Assembly (NCBI RefSeq): GCF_900130065.1
Contig: NZ_FQXV01000007.1
Span: 124,001 to 188,000, forward strand
Direction: 5' to 3'
Length of the DNA: 64,000 bases
Source: Sporobacter termitidis DSM 10068
Lineage (GTDB): Bacteria; Bacillota; Clostridia; Oscillospirales; Oscillospiraceae
Positions 18,552 through 27,909 of this stretch are shown piece by piece. Made by a program: the position numbers and the translations under genes. The stretch's first letter is position 1. Each line of letters begins with the position of its first letter. Under the pieces are notes generated by a model that searched no databases, was not told where the DNA came from, and saw nothing but the letters and a program-made list of their open reading frames with translations.

Positions 18552-18558
18552 TTCGACA
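18552..18558 (-). promoter_or_regulatory. Spo0A box (0A box)
   Basis: On the minus strand a perfect TGTCGAA lies about 38 bp upstream of the -35 box. A partial second copy (ACTCGAA) follows immediately. The position fits upstream Spo0A~P sites of spoIIG promoters. Confidence 0.65.
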
Positions 18559-18594
18559 AATATCTTTCTATTTCTGCCTTTGCCGCGCTTAAAT

Positions 18595-18843
18595 TTACTG
18601 TCCCAGCGCCATCTCGATGGCTTTGGCCAGCTGGTCGGGGCACGAGGTGCTCTTTCTCCCGCAGCGGATGCCGCTGAGCAATTCCTTGGCCCGGGCGGCG
18701 TCCATGCCCACGACCAGGTGCGAAATGCCCTGCAGGTTGCCGTCGCAGCCCCCGTGGAATTCCGCCGAGCGGATGATGCCGTCCTCAATGTCGATATCGA
18801 TCTGACTGGCGCAGGTCCCTTTGGTGTAATATGTTTTTTTCAT
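18595..18843 (-). CDS. TSCPD domain protein
   Basis: 82 residues. The family-defining motif reads STSCPDQLAKAI near residue 68. Conserved CASQIDIDIEDG and EFHGGCDGN segments precede it. The same fold occurs at the end of some ribonucleotide reductases and as small stand-alone proteins in Clostridia; Cys residues at 11, 33, 61 and 68 could bind metal. The function of the stand-alone form is not established as far as I know. It is upstream of spoIIGA on the same strand but separated by a hairpin. Confidence 0.88.
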   Translation of the reverse strand: MKKTYYTKGTCASQIDIDIEDGIIRSAEFHGGCDGNLQGISHLVVGMDAARAKELLSGIRCGRKSTSCPDQLAKAIEMALGQ

Positions 18844-18925
18844 CGGTGCTTACCTTCAATTTCCCTGATATAGCGCGTCTGTATTTATTAATATTGTAAC
18901 ACACCGCCCCGGAGATATCAACCAG

Positions 18926-18954
18926 ACATAATGCGGCACAAGCCCTCATATAAA
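18926..18954 (+). promoter_or_regulatory. Candidate SigmaE promoter of spoIIP
   Basis: ACATAAT (18926-18932), a 14-bp spacer and CATATAAA (18947-18954) approximate the SigmaE consensus kmATATT-N14-CATACAHT, at five of seven and about six of eight positions. SigmaE control of spoIIP is known in Bacillus. Confidence 0.45.
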
Positions 18955-19009
18955 TGAGAACACAGGCTCCCAGAACCTGTCTTTCCCGCATTACGGAGGT
19001 GAATCGGTT

Positions 19010-20209
19010 TTGCATAAAACCGGCAGATACAGGACACGGGGTCCTTTAATGCAGATGCCCCTGGCACTCAAGGGCATTTTGCTCATTTTCGTTTTGTGCG
19101 TCGTTGTGCGGGTCATTTCCGCTCTCGGCGCGGGCTCCGCCCCGAAAGATTATATGGCGGACCTTGCCTCTAACAAGAATATCGTCGAAGCCATCCTGGA
19201 TTTTGAGCTGGGCTCCGCCGGCAAGGCCGACAACAGCGTCGCCCTGACGTCAGTCGTCCTGGACCCGTCGATTTTCGGCGACGACGCGAGGGAAGCCGAC
19301 GTCCCGGAGGACGTGTCTCCGACGACGCCGGATGCCTCTCCCGACGCGTCGCCGTCCGGCACGGGGGCCGACGGCGGCCAGGCGACCCCTTCGGGCGCCG
19401 CCACGCAGAACCCGCCCAGCGCGTCACCGTCCAGTACGCCGAACGTCATCACGCAGCCGGCCAAGGAAACGAGCGCCGACGTCATCGCCTTAAACAACAA
19501 GGCGGGGTACTCCGTCGATACGGCCGCCCTGTTAAAGCAGCCGCTTAAGCTCACGCTCTCCTCCAAGGACCCGTCCGTGCTGATCATTCACACCCACAGC
19601 AGCGAGGCCTATATGCGCAGCGGCCAGGACCAGTATGAGGAGTCCGACCCGTTCCGGACGCAGGACAAGAGCCAGAGCATCATCCGCGTCGGCGCCGAGC
19701 TGGCCGAGGCCTTTGAAAAAGCGGGGATCAAGGTCATCCACGACACGGGCGTCTACGACTACCCCAGCTATGAGGGCGCGTACAACAGGTCTTACGACGC
19801 CATCCAGTCCTATCTGAAAAAATACCCGAGCATCAAGATGGTCATCGACATGCACCGGGACGCCATCGAGGCCGCGGACGGATCGGTCTACAGGACAGTC
19901 GCGTCGATCGGCGACACCAAGTGCTCCCAGGTGCTCATGGTGATCGGCACCGACGCCTCCGGGCTGAAGCACCCCAACTGGAAGGAAAACTTCAAGCTGG
20001 CACTGCACATCCAGCAGGAGATGAACACGCTCTATCCCACCCTCGCCAAGCCCATCGAGCTCTCCCAGTTCCGCTACAACCAGCAGGCCACCCTCGGCTC
20101 CATGATCGTTGAGATCGGCTGCACCGGCAACACGCTCCAGGAATCCCTGACGTCCGTCCGCTACTTCGCCGACGCGGCTTCCAAGGTGCTTCTCGGGCTC
20201 ACCAAATAA
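19010..20209 (+). CDS. spoIIP: Stage II sporulation protein P, N-acetylmuramoyl-L-alanine amidase
   Basis: 399 residues. An N-terminal membrane anchor (about 19-42) is followed by a disordered Pro/Ser/Thr/Asp linker (about 95-160). The SpoIIP amidase domain covers about 175-395. Zn-binding and catalytic candidates are in IIHTHSSEAY, the MVIDMHRDAI motif and the final MIVEIGCTGNT segment. SpoIIP works with SpoIID (and SpoIIM) to thin septal peptidoglycan and drive engulfment. The TTG start is supported by GGAGGTGA seven bases upstream; an ATG at 19049 has no site. Confidence 0.95.
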   Translation: MHKTGRYRTRGPLMQMPLALKGILLIFVLCVVVRVISALGAGSAPKDYMADLASNKNIVEAILDFELGSAGKADNSVALTSVVLDPSIFGDDAREADVPEDVSPTTPDASPDASPSGTGADGGQATPSGAATQNPPSASPSSTPNVITQPAKETSADVIALNNKAGYSVDTAALLKQPLKLTLSSKDPSVLIIHTHSSEAYMRSGQDQYEESDPFRTQDKSQSIIRVGAELAEAFEKAGIKVIHDTGVYDYPSYEGAYNRSYDAIQSYLKKYPSIKMVIDMHRDAIEAADGSVYRTVASIGDTKCSQVLMVIGTDASGLKHPNWKENFKLALHIQQEMNTLYPTLAKPIELSQFRYNQQATLGSMIVEIGCTGNTLQESLTSVRYFADAASKVLLGLTK

Positions 20210-20235
20210 TTCTGTTAATTTCCGCAAATAACTTG

Positions 20236-20264
20236 TTGACAAAATACGCCCGTCTGACTATAAT
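20236..20264 (+). promoter_or_regulatory. Consensus SigmaA promoter of tRNA-Leu
   Basis: Perfect TTGACA (20236-20241), a 17-bp spacer and perfect TATAAT (20259-20264). Confidence 0.9.
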
Positions 20265-20280
20265 AACTCTTGCACTATCC

Positions 20281-20364
20281 GCGAGAGTGCTGGAACTGGT
20301 AGACAGGCACGTTTGAGGGGCGTGTGTCTTTGGCGTACGGGTTCAAGTCCCGTCTCTCGCACCA
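20281..20364 (+). tRNA. tRNA-Leu (anticodon GAG)
   Basis: The acceptor stem GCGAGAG (20281-20287) pairs with CTCTCGC (20354-20360), followed by A and an encoded CCA. The anticodon stem-loop has loop TTGAGGG, giving GAG (reads CUC/CUU). A long variable arm marks a class II tRNA. The T-loop GGTTCAAGTCC is canonical. A strong promoter and terminator flank it. An integrated segment starts directly downstream. Confidence 0.96.
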
Positions 20365-20369
20365 TACCG

Positions 20370-20416
20370 AGTGGAATTATGGGATCTGAAGATTTCATAA
20401 TTCCACTTCGTTTTTT
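20370..20416 (+). terminator. Terminator of tRNA-Leu
   Basis: A perfect 12-bp stem (20370-20381 / 20396-20407) with a 14-base loop is followed by TCGTTTTTT. Confidence 0.85.
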
Positions 20417-22143
20417 ACACGGCGATTTTCTCATTGGTGTAGCTTAACGCTACACCTTTTCGCGTTTCTATGAGAATATCAATCTCCGGTATGTCTTTCC
20501 AATCAGGCACTTCAAAAGCCCCGATACAATGATAATGCGGCACAACCTGCTGCGTGATCTCGCCGTCGACGCGCTCGGCGTGATAAACGTCAATATGGTC
20601 TATGAGCTCCGTTACCATGTGCTGCGTCAATTCCGTGGCGTTGGTATAACGCCGGACAATTTCTAAAAACATATCGGCGGTGTAAAGCTGGCTGCTTTCC
20701 TTTTTGAGCTCTGAGCGCAGCACCTTGATCCGCTTGCCGATTTCGCCCTGTTCCTGCTCATAGTTTTTTGACATTTTAGCAAACCGTTCATCGCTGAGTT
20801 TCCCGGCCAGATTATCCTCATAAATCCGTTAAACAGGGTATCAAGTTCTTTGTCCCGCGCCGTCAGCTTATCAAGCTCCCGCTTTTTATGCGCCCGGTCA
20901 GTTTCAGCCGCCTGCATGGAATGGCCGATCATGGCCCGCATGAAGTCATCCTCATAGCGGCTGGCAAACTCGGTCAGGCGGTTTATCTCCTGCACGACAA
21001 CCTGTTCCAGAAAGTCCAAGCGGATATAGTGGGTAGCGTTACAGTAACCGCGCTTGTTGTTGTAATTCTGGCAGTTGAAATACTTGATGTCGTGGTTGCC
21101 CTGATTGAAATGGAAACCGAGATTGCCGCCGCAGTCAGCGCATTTGAGCATCCCGGAGAAGATGCTGCGCTCCGACGCTTTTTTGGGCTTGGTTTTACGA
21201 GTGCCGCACATCTGTTGAACCTTTTCCCATGAGCCCCGATCAATAATGGCTTGGTGTACGCCCCAAAATATGGCCCGGTTTTCGTCCTCGTTGACATAGC
21301 GTCGCTTGTTTTTGTAGGATTTCGAGTAAGTTTTGAAGTTGATCACATCGCCACAGTATTCTTGTAAGGTGAGGATTTTGTAAATAGTAGAGTTTTTCCA
21401 ATGGGTGGGTTTTTCCCTGTTCTTTTTCCCGCCCCGGTTTAGCCCCTTGCTTTGCCAATAATTCATCGGCGTGAGTATGCCGTCCTTATCAAGTATTGTA
21501 GCGATTTGACCAATACCCTGTCCCTCCAGCGTCATTTGGAATATCCGGCGCACTGTGGTAGCGGCATCCTCGTCCACAATCCAACGTTTGGGATCGTCCG
21601 GGTCTTTCATGTAGCCATAAGGCGGCATGGACAGCGGCTCCCCGGAGCCGCCTTTAACCTTGTTGCTGATCCGACGCTTTTTTGAAATGTCCTTGGCGTA
21701 CCACTCGTTCATGATGTTTCGGAACGGGGCTAATTCGTCCTCGCCCTCGGCGGTGTCAACGCCATCGGAAACGGCAACAAGGCGTACATCGTGATCCGGG
21801 AAAAATTCTTCCATGTAATAGCCGGCTTCCCGGTAATTGCGTCCCAAGCGGGATAAATCCTTGACGAACACGGCCCCGATGTTGCCCGCTCAATTTCCTG
21901 TATCATGGCCTGAAAGCCAGGGCGCTTCATGGTTGTGCCCGTTACGCCGTCATCGGAAAATACCAATAGCTCGGTATATCCTTTTTCTTTGGCAACTTTA
22001 GTAAGCAGCTTCTTTTGAGTCTGGATGCTGTTGCTGTCCCCCTCTTCGCCATCGTCACGGGAGATACGCACCAGCAGGGCGGCGGTTTGATCCTTGTAGG
22101 TTCCCGCATGTCCGCAGGGGAACGCCAAAGGCCAGCACTGCAA
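20415..22143 (-). pseudogene. Large serine recombinase of a mobile element, broken by frameshifts
   Basis: Three overlapping frames together give one protein of about 570 residues. It has a resolvase catalytic domain (LLVRISRDDGEEGDSNSIQ; VKDLSRLGRNYREAGYYME), a recombinase domain, a zinc ribbon (CADCGG...CxN), a coiled coil and a DUF4368-like end. This matches the TndX/TnpX-type recombinases of clostridial conjugative and mobilisable elements. Single-base deletions break it near 21888 (GAGCGGGCAACATCG) and near 20830 (CTGTTTAACGG). A third break may lie at the N-terminus, where the likely ATGCGG start is one base out of frame. It sits directly behind tRNA-Leu and cannot make a full-length protein as sequenced. 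Confidence 0.85.
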
Positions 22144-22203
22144 AAGTGCTGGCCTTTGATCTTGCCCTGAGTTCTGGACTGCTTGTCCAGAAGTTGCAGG
22201 ATG

Positions 22204-22470
22204 CTATAATCCACTTTTCATTCGTATTAGAAAATTAGTAAACACTTCCTGCAAAGGCGGTTTAGTATCATCGAACTCAAGCTTTATCAGCATATCTCCA
22301 TACCTATAACAAAATGGGTTTCCGCCCGTTACTCTGATCATTTCCTCCATCCGTTCCTGCTGAGACAAGCTGTAGTCAAACTGATGCTGACTGACATCAG
22401 GCAAAGCGTATTTATCCACAGTGGTAATATCGACCTCATAAAGCTCTTTAATTTGCTCAGACGTTAGCAG
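22204..22470 (-). CDS. Small conserved element-borne protein, DUF6870-like
   Basis: About 88 residues. The frame has no ATG or GTG near the good ribosome site GGAGGT; the best-spaced codon is CTG at 22468-22470, seven bases after it. The protein (LTSEQIKELYEV...GGNPFCYRYGDMLIKLEF) resembles short proteins carried by clostridial integrative elements, with the PxCxRxGxxxVKLxF-type core I associate with DUF6870. Function is unknown. It lies just upstream of the broken recombinase on the same strand, supporting a mobile-element origin. If CTG is not used, the gene may be another decayed one. Confidence 0.55.
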   Translation of the reverse strand: MLTSEQIKELYEVDITTVDKYALPDVSQHQFDYSLSQQERMEEMIRVTGGNPFCYRYGDMLIKLEFDDTKPPLQEVFTNFLIRMKSGL

Positions 22471-22512
22471 AACAATTACCTCCAATCGTATTTGAGTACG
22501 GATTATTATGTT

Positions 22513-22627
22513 GATAGTCGAGATAACCAGCAAAGTGTAATGTGATAGAGTTATATTATTTTTTATGTAGTAAATTGCTGGCATACCCTCAAACAGCCTA
22601 CAACAGCTTGGGGTTATCTCGACTATC
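22513..22627. repeat. Pair of 16-bp inverted repeats
   Basis: GATAGTCGAGATAACC (22513-22528) and its exact complement (22612-22627) are separated by 83 bp. They lie upstream of the DUF6870-like gene in a 428-bp stretch (22471-22898) without a convincing gene. They could be an operator pair, a transposon-end remnant or a recombination site. Confidence 0.6.
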
Positions 22628-22830
22628 GTGTCTCATTATAAACGATAAGGAAGCTCCACTCTACTACTATGATAATTTTAATGGCGAGAAACGCCGCGCC
22701 TGTTCTGTTTCGGCCTGTTACTGGACAATTCAATAAGACAGCAATCATCGGCGCGGCGCTCCCACAGGAATATATATATATCCGCCCTCCTTTCAAAGTC
22801 GGATTTCATGTTCACCATTTTTATCATTTA

Positions 22831-22863
22831 GGTCACATCTGGACAAAATGTCCAGATGTGACC
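22831..22863. terminator. Perfect 15-bp inverted repeat downstream of the ABC permease gene
   Basis: GGTCACATCTGGACA (22831-22845), three bases, then its exact complement (22849-22863). It follows the minus-strand permease stop by 35 bp and is probably its terminator, though the downstream T-tract is poor (TAAATGATAAAAA). Confidence 0.55.
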
Positions 22864-22898
22864 TGCATTGAGAACGAGCCGAAAATGTGAATGATTAC

Positions 22899-25211
22899 TC
22901 ACCCTGCGTTTACCACGTTTACAATGCTCATTTCCTCAATTTTCTTTGTCGGTGAGATAACCGCGACAAACGTAGTGAGAATTGCCGCGAAAACGGTAAT
23001 AGCCAATACTGAAAATGGCGGTTGCCATGTTTCACCCCAAAGGGAAGCGATAATAAGTTGGAACAACAGTCTATGCAAAACTATTCCAAGCAAGCAACCA
23101 ACAATACTACCGCTTATTGCATAGGCGGCGGCTTCGGCTGTAACCATTCTTTTAAGCTGCTTGCCGGACATACCCACCGCCCGCATAACGCCATAATTGC
23201 TCATGCGACTGGAAACACTCGCGTTTACCGTGTTGATAATATTGATTAAAGCGACTAAAGCGATTACAACAAGAAAGCCGTAAACGAATACCGACATGGA
23301 GTTGTACGCCGTGCGTATATCGCGGTTGTCCTGCTGCTTGTCAAGCAACCGCATTTGTGGTGTTATCAGACTTCGCACCTGTTCCGAAATATCTTCGTCA
23401 ACCTGTATGTCAATGATGGTATAGTCCGATATGCCCGTCAGAGACGTAAACGTCTGCTCGGAGCAAATGACGTTTAGCATACCCTCTTTTGTATCAAACG
23501 GGGAGTTGGAAAGAATACCGGCTATTGTCACTTCGCGTACACCGTCGGGCAAATATAGGCTTATCCTGTCACCAACGCCCCATTTTAGCGCGTCCGAATA
23601 TACGACCAATACGCCGTTGCCATTTTCCGCGTCTGCAATATTCCCGTCTATTAACTGCTCTTTCGACCATTCAAATTGTTTTTCTTCATAGGATATTAGC
23701 GTTACTGTACTGCTGGCCTGTTCGTTTTCTGCTGGAATATCATAGCTAAACATACGACCATAAATATTTCTGATACCGGGCAGTGTTTCAACTTCCTCAA
23801 AAAGTGAATGGTCAATCAGAACCGAATTATCCGTACCCATGATAGAAATATCCGGCGCGTAAGGCCGTAACGGCTTTAAGGCATGATTTATAAAGGAAAT
23901 CAGCACTGTAAAGCATAGGAACAGGATAATGCTTGTGGCAAACGAGCCTGTCATAAGCACGACATTTTTCTTGTTTGAAAAGGCGTGGCTAATTCCCATT
24001 GCTGTATCAACATGAAACCATTCTGTATTTGAAGCCTTGCTAATCTTTTGATTATTTGTATCATTGATGTTCCCGGTTACTGCGGCTTGTGGGGAAACTT
24101 TCGCCGCTTTTTTCGCGGGTGAGCGTGAAGCAAGCATAACGGTCAAAAAGCCGACTATCCCACCCGCAAGCAATCCAAGCCAGCTAATTTGAAATGGCGG
24201 CATATCAGGAAACACGCTGGAATCTAAAGACTTTAAGAACAGAGCCACCGCCCACATCACAACACACCCGGCTAAAAGCCCTACGGGAATACCGATAAGA
24301 CAATAGCGCAATCCCTCAAGCCGAATATATCTTTTTATCTGCTTTTTCGTTGCACCAAGACAGCGGAGCAGACCAAAAAATTGTGTCCGTTCCAACACAC
24401 TCATATTAAAGCTGCTTGCAATCATAAACGTGCCAGCCATCAAAACAAGGATAAAGAGAATACCCGCCATTAGATACATCTGCATCATAGAACTGTTGTC
24501 GCTCTGTCCCATTACACCGAGTAACAAGGTGTTTTCAATAACCTGTGTATCGTTCAAGGCGAAATCCATTTTTATATCAGAAATGGCATTGCGGATATTC
24601 ACGCCATTTTTGAACTGCAAAACATAAAACTCGCTGTACTCGGCAGAGGGCAATCCCTTTATACCTTCCACCCCGAAAAACAGACCATGCGTATCTGTGC
24701 CTTTTAAGCTGGCAAAATCGCTGAATATGCCGGAAATGACATATTGGTATGTTTGCCCGTCGCTCCAAGCAATATCTATCGTGTCACCGACTGAAAGCCC
24801 AAATTGCGTCTGTGCCTGATTATCTATAAGAACTTCGCTTGCGGAAGCGGGAAATTGCCCCTCGTTTACAGTAAGGTTCATCTGTGCGGCAATATCCCTA
24901 TCACCGCCCATAATCATAAAAGTTTTCCCTTGAATAGACACGCTTTCGGTCTGTGCAATCCACCCCGATACCTGTATATCATTCCTGCTGCTGACTTGCT
25001 GCGCGGTGCTTTCTGATATTCCATTCAGCATAACATGATAATTCCCGTTTTTCCTGATTTGCTCGTTAATTTGAGCTTTTACGCTCATATCAGCCATACC
25101 GAAAATTGCTGCCACTAACATAACAGATAGGGCAATGCAAGTTACGGTCAGGCGATTTTTCTTTTTGTGTACCTTTGCGTATTCCGAAACAAGGCCAAGA
25201 TAGCTTTTCAC
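22899..25211 (-). CDS. FtsX-type ABC transporter permease
   Basis: 770 residues. An N-terminal helix (about 17-37) precedes a large extracytoplasmic MacB-like domain (40-240). FtsX helices lie at about 255-365, with the linker [17 protein letters not shown] after them. A second extracytoplasmic domain (about 440-630) and a C-terminal FtsX unit (about 640-765) follow. The GTG start at 25211 overlaps the ATPase stop (GTGA), so the two are translationally coupled. With the ATPase it forms a MacB/FtsX-family exporter or mechanotransmitter. The adjacent two-component system suggests a role in peptide-antibiotic or envelope stress. AT-richer than the flanking chromosome; intact. Confidence 0.9.
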   Translation of the reverse strand: MKSYLGLVSEYAKVHKKKNRLTVTCIALSVMLVAAIFGMADMSVKAQINEQIRKNGNYHVMLNGISESTAQQVSSRNDIQVSGWIAQTESVSIQGKTFMIMGGDRDIAAQMNLTVNEGQFPASASEVLIDNQAQTQFGLSVGDTIDIAWSDGQTYQYVISGIFSDFASLKGTDTHGLFFGVEGIKGLPSAEYSEFYVLQFKNGVNIRNAISDIKMDFALNDTQVIENTLLLGVMGQSDNSSMMQMYLMAGILFILVLMAGTFMIASSFNMSVLERTQFFGLLRCLGATKKQIKRYIRLEGLRYCLIGIPVGLLAGCVVMWAVALFLKSLDSSVFPDMPPFQISWLGLLAGGIVGFLTVMLASRSPAKKAAKVSPQAAVTGNINDTNNQKISKASNTEWFHVDTAMGISHAFSNKKNVVLMTGSFATSIILFLCFTVLISFINHALKPLRPYAPDISIMGTDNSVLIDHSLFEEVETLPGIRNIYGRMFSYDIPAENEQASSTVTLISYEEKQFEWSKEQLIDGNIADAENGNGVLVVYSDALKWGVGDRISLYLPDGVREVTIAGILSNSPFDTKEGMLNVICSEQTFTSLTGISDYTIIDIQVDEDISEQVRSLITPQMRLLDKQQDNRDIRTAYNSMSVFVYGFLVVIALVALINIINTVNASVSSRMSNYGVMRAVGMSGKQLKRMVTAEAAAYAISGSIVGCLLGIVLHRLLFQLIIASLWGETWQPPFSVLAITVFAAILTTFVAVISPTKKIEEMSIVNVVNAG

Positions 25212-25891
25212 TCGCTATACCCCCCTAAATCGGTGAGTATACCGTCCGACACTTGCAATACACGGTCAGCCGTGGACGCGATACTGCGGTTATGCGTAAT
25301 CATTATGATTGTCTGGCTGTACCGTTTGGACGCTGTTTTAAGTAGCGAAATAACCTCGCTGCTATTCTGGCTGTCCAAGTTGCCGGTCGGTTCGTCTGCA
25401 AGTATAAGCATGGGACGGGTAATCAGAGCGCGGCCTATCGCCACGCGCTGCTGCTGCCCGCCGGATAGCTGCCGTGGTAAATGCCCCCGCCTGTCCTGTA
25501 AGGAAAGTACCGTCAATATTTCTTCGACGTACGCCTTATCCGGCTTTTTGTAATCGAGCAATACGGGAAATGTTATGTTTTGCTCCACATTAAGCTCTGG
25601 AATAAGATTGAACGCCTGAAAAATAAATCCAATATTCCTGCGCCGAAAAATGGTTAGCTTTTCGTCTTTCATGCGAAATACATCGTTGCCGTCTATCAGA
25701 ACATTGCCGGACGTAGGCGTATCCAATGCGCCTATCATATTCAAAAGCGTACTTTTGCCGGAGCCGGACTCACCGACAACAGCCACAAATTGACCTTTGG
25801 GAACGGAAAAAGAAACATCTTTTAAGGCTTTTACCGCCGCTTCGCCACTCCCGTAAGTTTTGCCTAATGCGTTTACTTCTAATAAGTTCAA
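25208..25891 (-). CDS. ABC transporter ATP-binding protein
   Basis: 227 residues from TTG 25891 ([20 protein letters not shown]). Walker A is GESGSGKST, the signature is LSGGQQQR, Walker B is [11 protein letters not shown] and the switch His is in MITHNRS. It belongs to the MacB/LolD-type ATPases that pair with FtsX permeases. An upstream ATG at 25924 is in frame but has no visible ribosome site, while AAAGG precedes the TTG. It is co-directional with the kinase and regulator upstream (gap about 85 bp) and coupled to the permease downstream. Confidence 0.93.
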   Translation of the reverse strand: MNLLEVNALGKTYGSGEAAVKALKDVSFSVPKGQFVAVVGESGSGKSTLLNMIGALDTPTSGNVLIDGNDVFRMKDEKLTIFRRRNIGFIFQAFNLIPELNVEQNITFPVLLDYKKPDKAYVEEILTVLSLQDRRGHLPRQLSGGQQQRVAIGRALITRPMLILADEPTGNLDSQNSSEVISLLKTASKRYSQTIIMITHNRSIASTADRVLQVSDGILTDLGGYSE

Positions 25892-25975
25892 AATATCACA
25901 ACCTTTCCAAAACAACTTGACCATTGTTTTGGCATTATCATATCATCGGCTCCTTACTCTCAGATGAATTTCCGC

Positions 25976-27013
25976 TTACAATTTAGTAAGGTTCAAAAAA
26001 CTCAAAACAAACGTGCTTCCGTTACCCAGAACACTGTCAACCGCTATGCTGCCGTCGTGAGCTTCCACAATGGCTTTAGCAAGCGGCAAACCAAGACCAA
26101 CACCTTGTGTGTCCTTTGAAAAGCGGCTGCGGTAAAATCGTTTGAAAATGTGGTGTATATCTTCCGGGTGTACGCCGCTGCCGTTATCCTTTATGATGAT
26201 TTGCGTAACGGACGGTAGTCTACTCCATTCAATATGAATATCACTATTCGCGTCTGTGTGGTCGAGAGCATTTTTTACTATGTTGCTTACCGCTTCAATC
26301 AGCCAGTCCCTATCACAAAGCAGCATTTCATCGTCCCGGCCTAATAAAATAATTTCTTTGTTTTCCTGTTCGGCGCGTATTTCAAAATGAGCTTTCAGGT
26401 CGTTCATCATGTCGGAAATGTTTTCAATATGCTTATCCATGAAGATAGAGCCAGCGTCGAGCTTCGTAATTTTTAAGAGATTTTGGACAAGCGTTTCTAT
26501 TCGCTCAATTTCTTTTTCTGATTTCAGGGCGAACCCACATACAGCCGTTTTGTCCTCACATTCATCCTGCAAAAGAGAATTATATATTGCAAGCGCGGCA
26601 AGAGGCGTTTTAAGCTGGTGGGAAATATCAGATATGGTATTTCTCAAAAAGTCTTTTGTATTCTGCTCCCGTACCGCATGGGCGTTTAGTGTGGTTGCCA
26701 GTGTATTGACTTCATGGAACAGCTTATACAAACTGCCCTCGCTGCCGCTTTCAATTCTGGCGTTTGTGTCGCCCAAAACGAAAAGGTTAATTTGCGATAT
26801 GGCATCATCAAGCATTTGTTGCTGCCTGCGAAAGTACAGATAACAGCTGCCAAAAACACCTGCGGCCAGAAGCAGCGACAATACAAACAACACAACAGTG
26901 GGCGAACCATCGGCCAGCAGGATATACAACTGCGATAAAATAATAAATGCGCCAAACACGCAAGACAGCATTATGAAAAGTCTTTTTATATCCCGGTTTG
27001 TAAAAACGCTCAT
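25976..27013 (-). CDS. Sensor histidine kinase
   Basis: 345 residues. Two membrane segments (about 13-34 and 40-62) are joined by only a few residues, so this looks like an intramembrane-sensing kinase. A HAMP-like linker precedes the DHp box ISDISHQLKTPLAAL with the phosphorylated His. The ATPase domain has N, G1 (DNGSGV) and G2 (GVGLGLPLAKAI) boxes. ATG 27013 overlaps the regulator stop (ATGA), with GGAGGCGG upstream. The kinase-regulator-ABC arrangement is typical of modules that sense peptide antibiotics through their own exporter. Confidence 0.93.
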   Translation of the reverse strand: MSVFTNRDIKRLFIMLSCVFGAFIILSQLYILLADGSPTVVLFVLSLLLAAGVFGSCYLYFRRQQQMLDDAISQINLFVLGDTNARIESGSEGSLYKLFHEVNTLATTLNAHAVREQNTKDFLRNTISDISHQLKTPLAALAIYNSLLQDECEDKTAVCGFALKSEKEIERIETLVQNLLKITKLDAGSIFMDKHIENISDMMNDLKAHFEIRAEQENKEIILLGRDDEMLLCDRDWLIEAVSNIVKNALDHTDANSDIHIEWSRLPSVTQIIIKDNGSGVHPEDIHHIFKRFYRSRFSKDTQGVGLGLPLAKAIVEAHDGSIAVDSVLGNGSTFVLSFLNLTKL

Positions 27014-27708
27014 GCTCCACCGCCTCCGCCTGTGACGTTCCACTTATAGCCCATGCCCCTGACCGTCACCAGCATTTGCGGATTGCCGGGGGCGGCTTCA
27101 ATCTTTGTCCGTAATCTGCGGATATACACCGCCAGCGTATTATCATCAACATAATTGCCGCCCGTGTCCCATAACTTATCCAGTATCTTTTCTTTGGTTA
27201 GGATAATCCCGGGATTTTGCATGAACAGGCAAAGCATTTTGTATTCTGCCGCCGTTAAATCAAGCGCGGTATTTTCCTTGTGCGCCTGCCCCTGTAATAG
27301 AAATATCGTAATCCCATTTGAAGTGATTGCATCAGACGCGCTAAAATCCTTTGTGCGCCGGAGCAGCGCGTTAATCCTTGAAACGAGTACGCCGAGCTTG
27401 AACGGCTTGGTGATGTAATCGTCGCCGCCAATATCAAGCCCCATAATCATGCTCACTTCCTCGTCCGACGCGGTTAGAAAAATGATAGGTACTTTTGACA
27501 CCTGACGTACTTTTCTACATACATCAAATCCCGAACCGTCGGGCAAGGAAACATCCAAAATCAACAGGTCATATTTGCCGCCACTCCAAAGGGTATCAGC
27601 TTCTTTCACCGTCCGGGCAATATCTGTTTCATAGCCCTGTTTTTTCAGCGAATAGGAAAGACCGTCAATCAGACTTAAATCATCCTCCAGTAATAAAATC
27701 TTACTCAC
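27010..27708 (-). CDS. OmpR-family response regulator
   Basis: 232 residues from GTG 27708, six bases after AAAGGAGG. The receiver domain (1-115) has the acidic pocket (LLLEDD), the phospho-acceptor Asp in LLILDVSLPDGSGFD and the switch KPF. A winged-helix DNA-binding domain (about 130-230) ends TVRGMGYKWNV. It probably activates the downstream kinase and ABC genes. Its GTG overlaps the stop codon of a broken HTH gene upstream, so the two were once translationally coupled. Confidence 0.94.
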   Translation of the reverse strand: MSKILLLEDDLSLIDGLSYSLKKQGYETDIARTVKEADTLWSGGKYDLLILDVSLPDGSGFDVCRKVRQVSKVPIIFLTASDEEVSMIMGLDIGGDDYITKPFKLGVLVSRINALLRRTKDFSASDAITSNGITIFLLQGQAHKENTALDLTAAEYKMLCLFMQNPGIILTKEKILDKLWDTGGNYVDDNTLAVYIRRLRTKIEAAPGNPQMLVTVRGMGYKWNVTGGGGGA

Positions 27709-27879
27709 TTTTTGCCTCCTTTGTACGTCCATTAATAGGCTTTACCGCTTTGGCCGGAACAAGCCACAAGTTTCCCTTTTTGACCGCTCAGGGGATGCGT
27801 CCGTCAGAACAATAATAATTCACCATACGGGCAGTAATACCCCATTTTCCCCAGCTTCTTTGACTGTCAAATATTCCAT
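27705..27879 (-). pseudogene. Excisionase-like HTH DNA-binding gene with two frameshifts
   Basis: Read with two single-base corrections this gives a 58-residue protein starting MEYLTVKEAGEKWGITARMV and ending in a KK-rich tail. It matches the short helix-turn-helix proteins common beside recombinases in clostridial mobile elements. The breaks are in GGGGAAAATGGGG (one A short of the expected codon) and at CCTGAGCGG. The TGA stop overlaps the GTG of the response regulator. Its breakage mirrors that of the recombinase. Confidence 0.75.
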
Positions 27880-27909
27880 GTAGCACCACCTTGATAACAT
27901 ATTGTCTAT

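Noticed and set aside
20281-20416. tRNA-Leu 3' end as a proven attachment site
   Set aside because: I could not find a second copy of the tRNA 3' end near 27-28 kb, and large serine recombinases rarely target tRNA ends; the adjacency is noted only.
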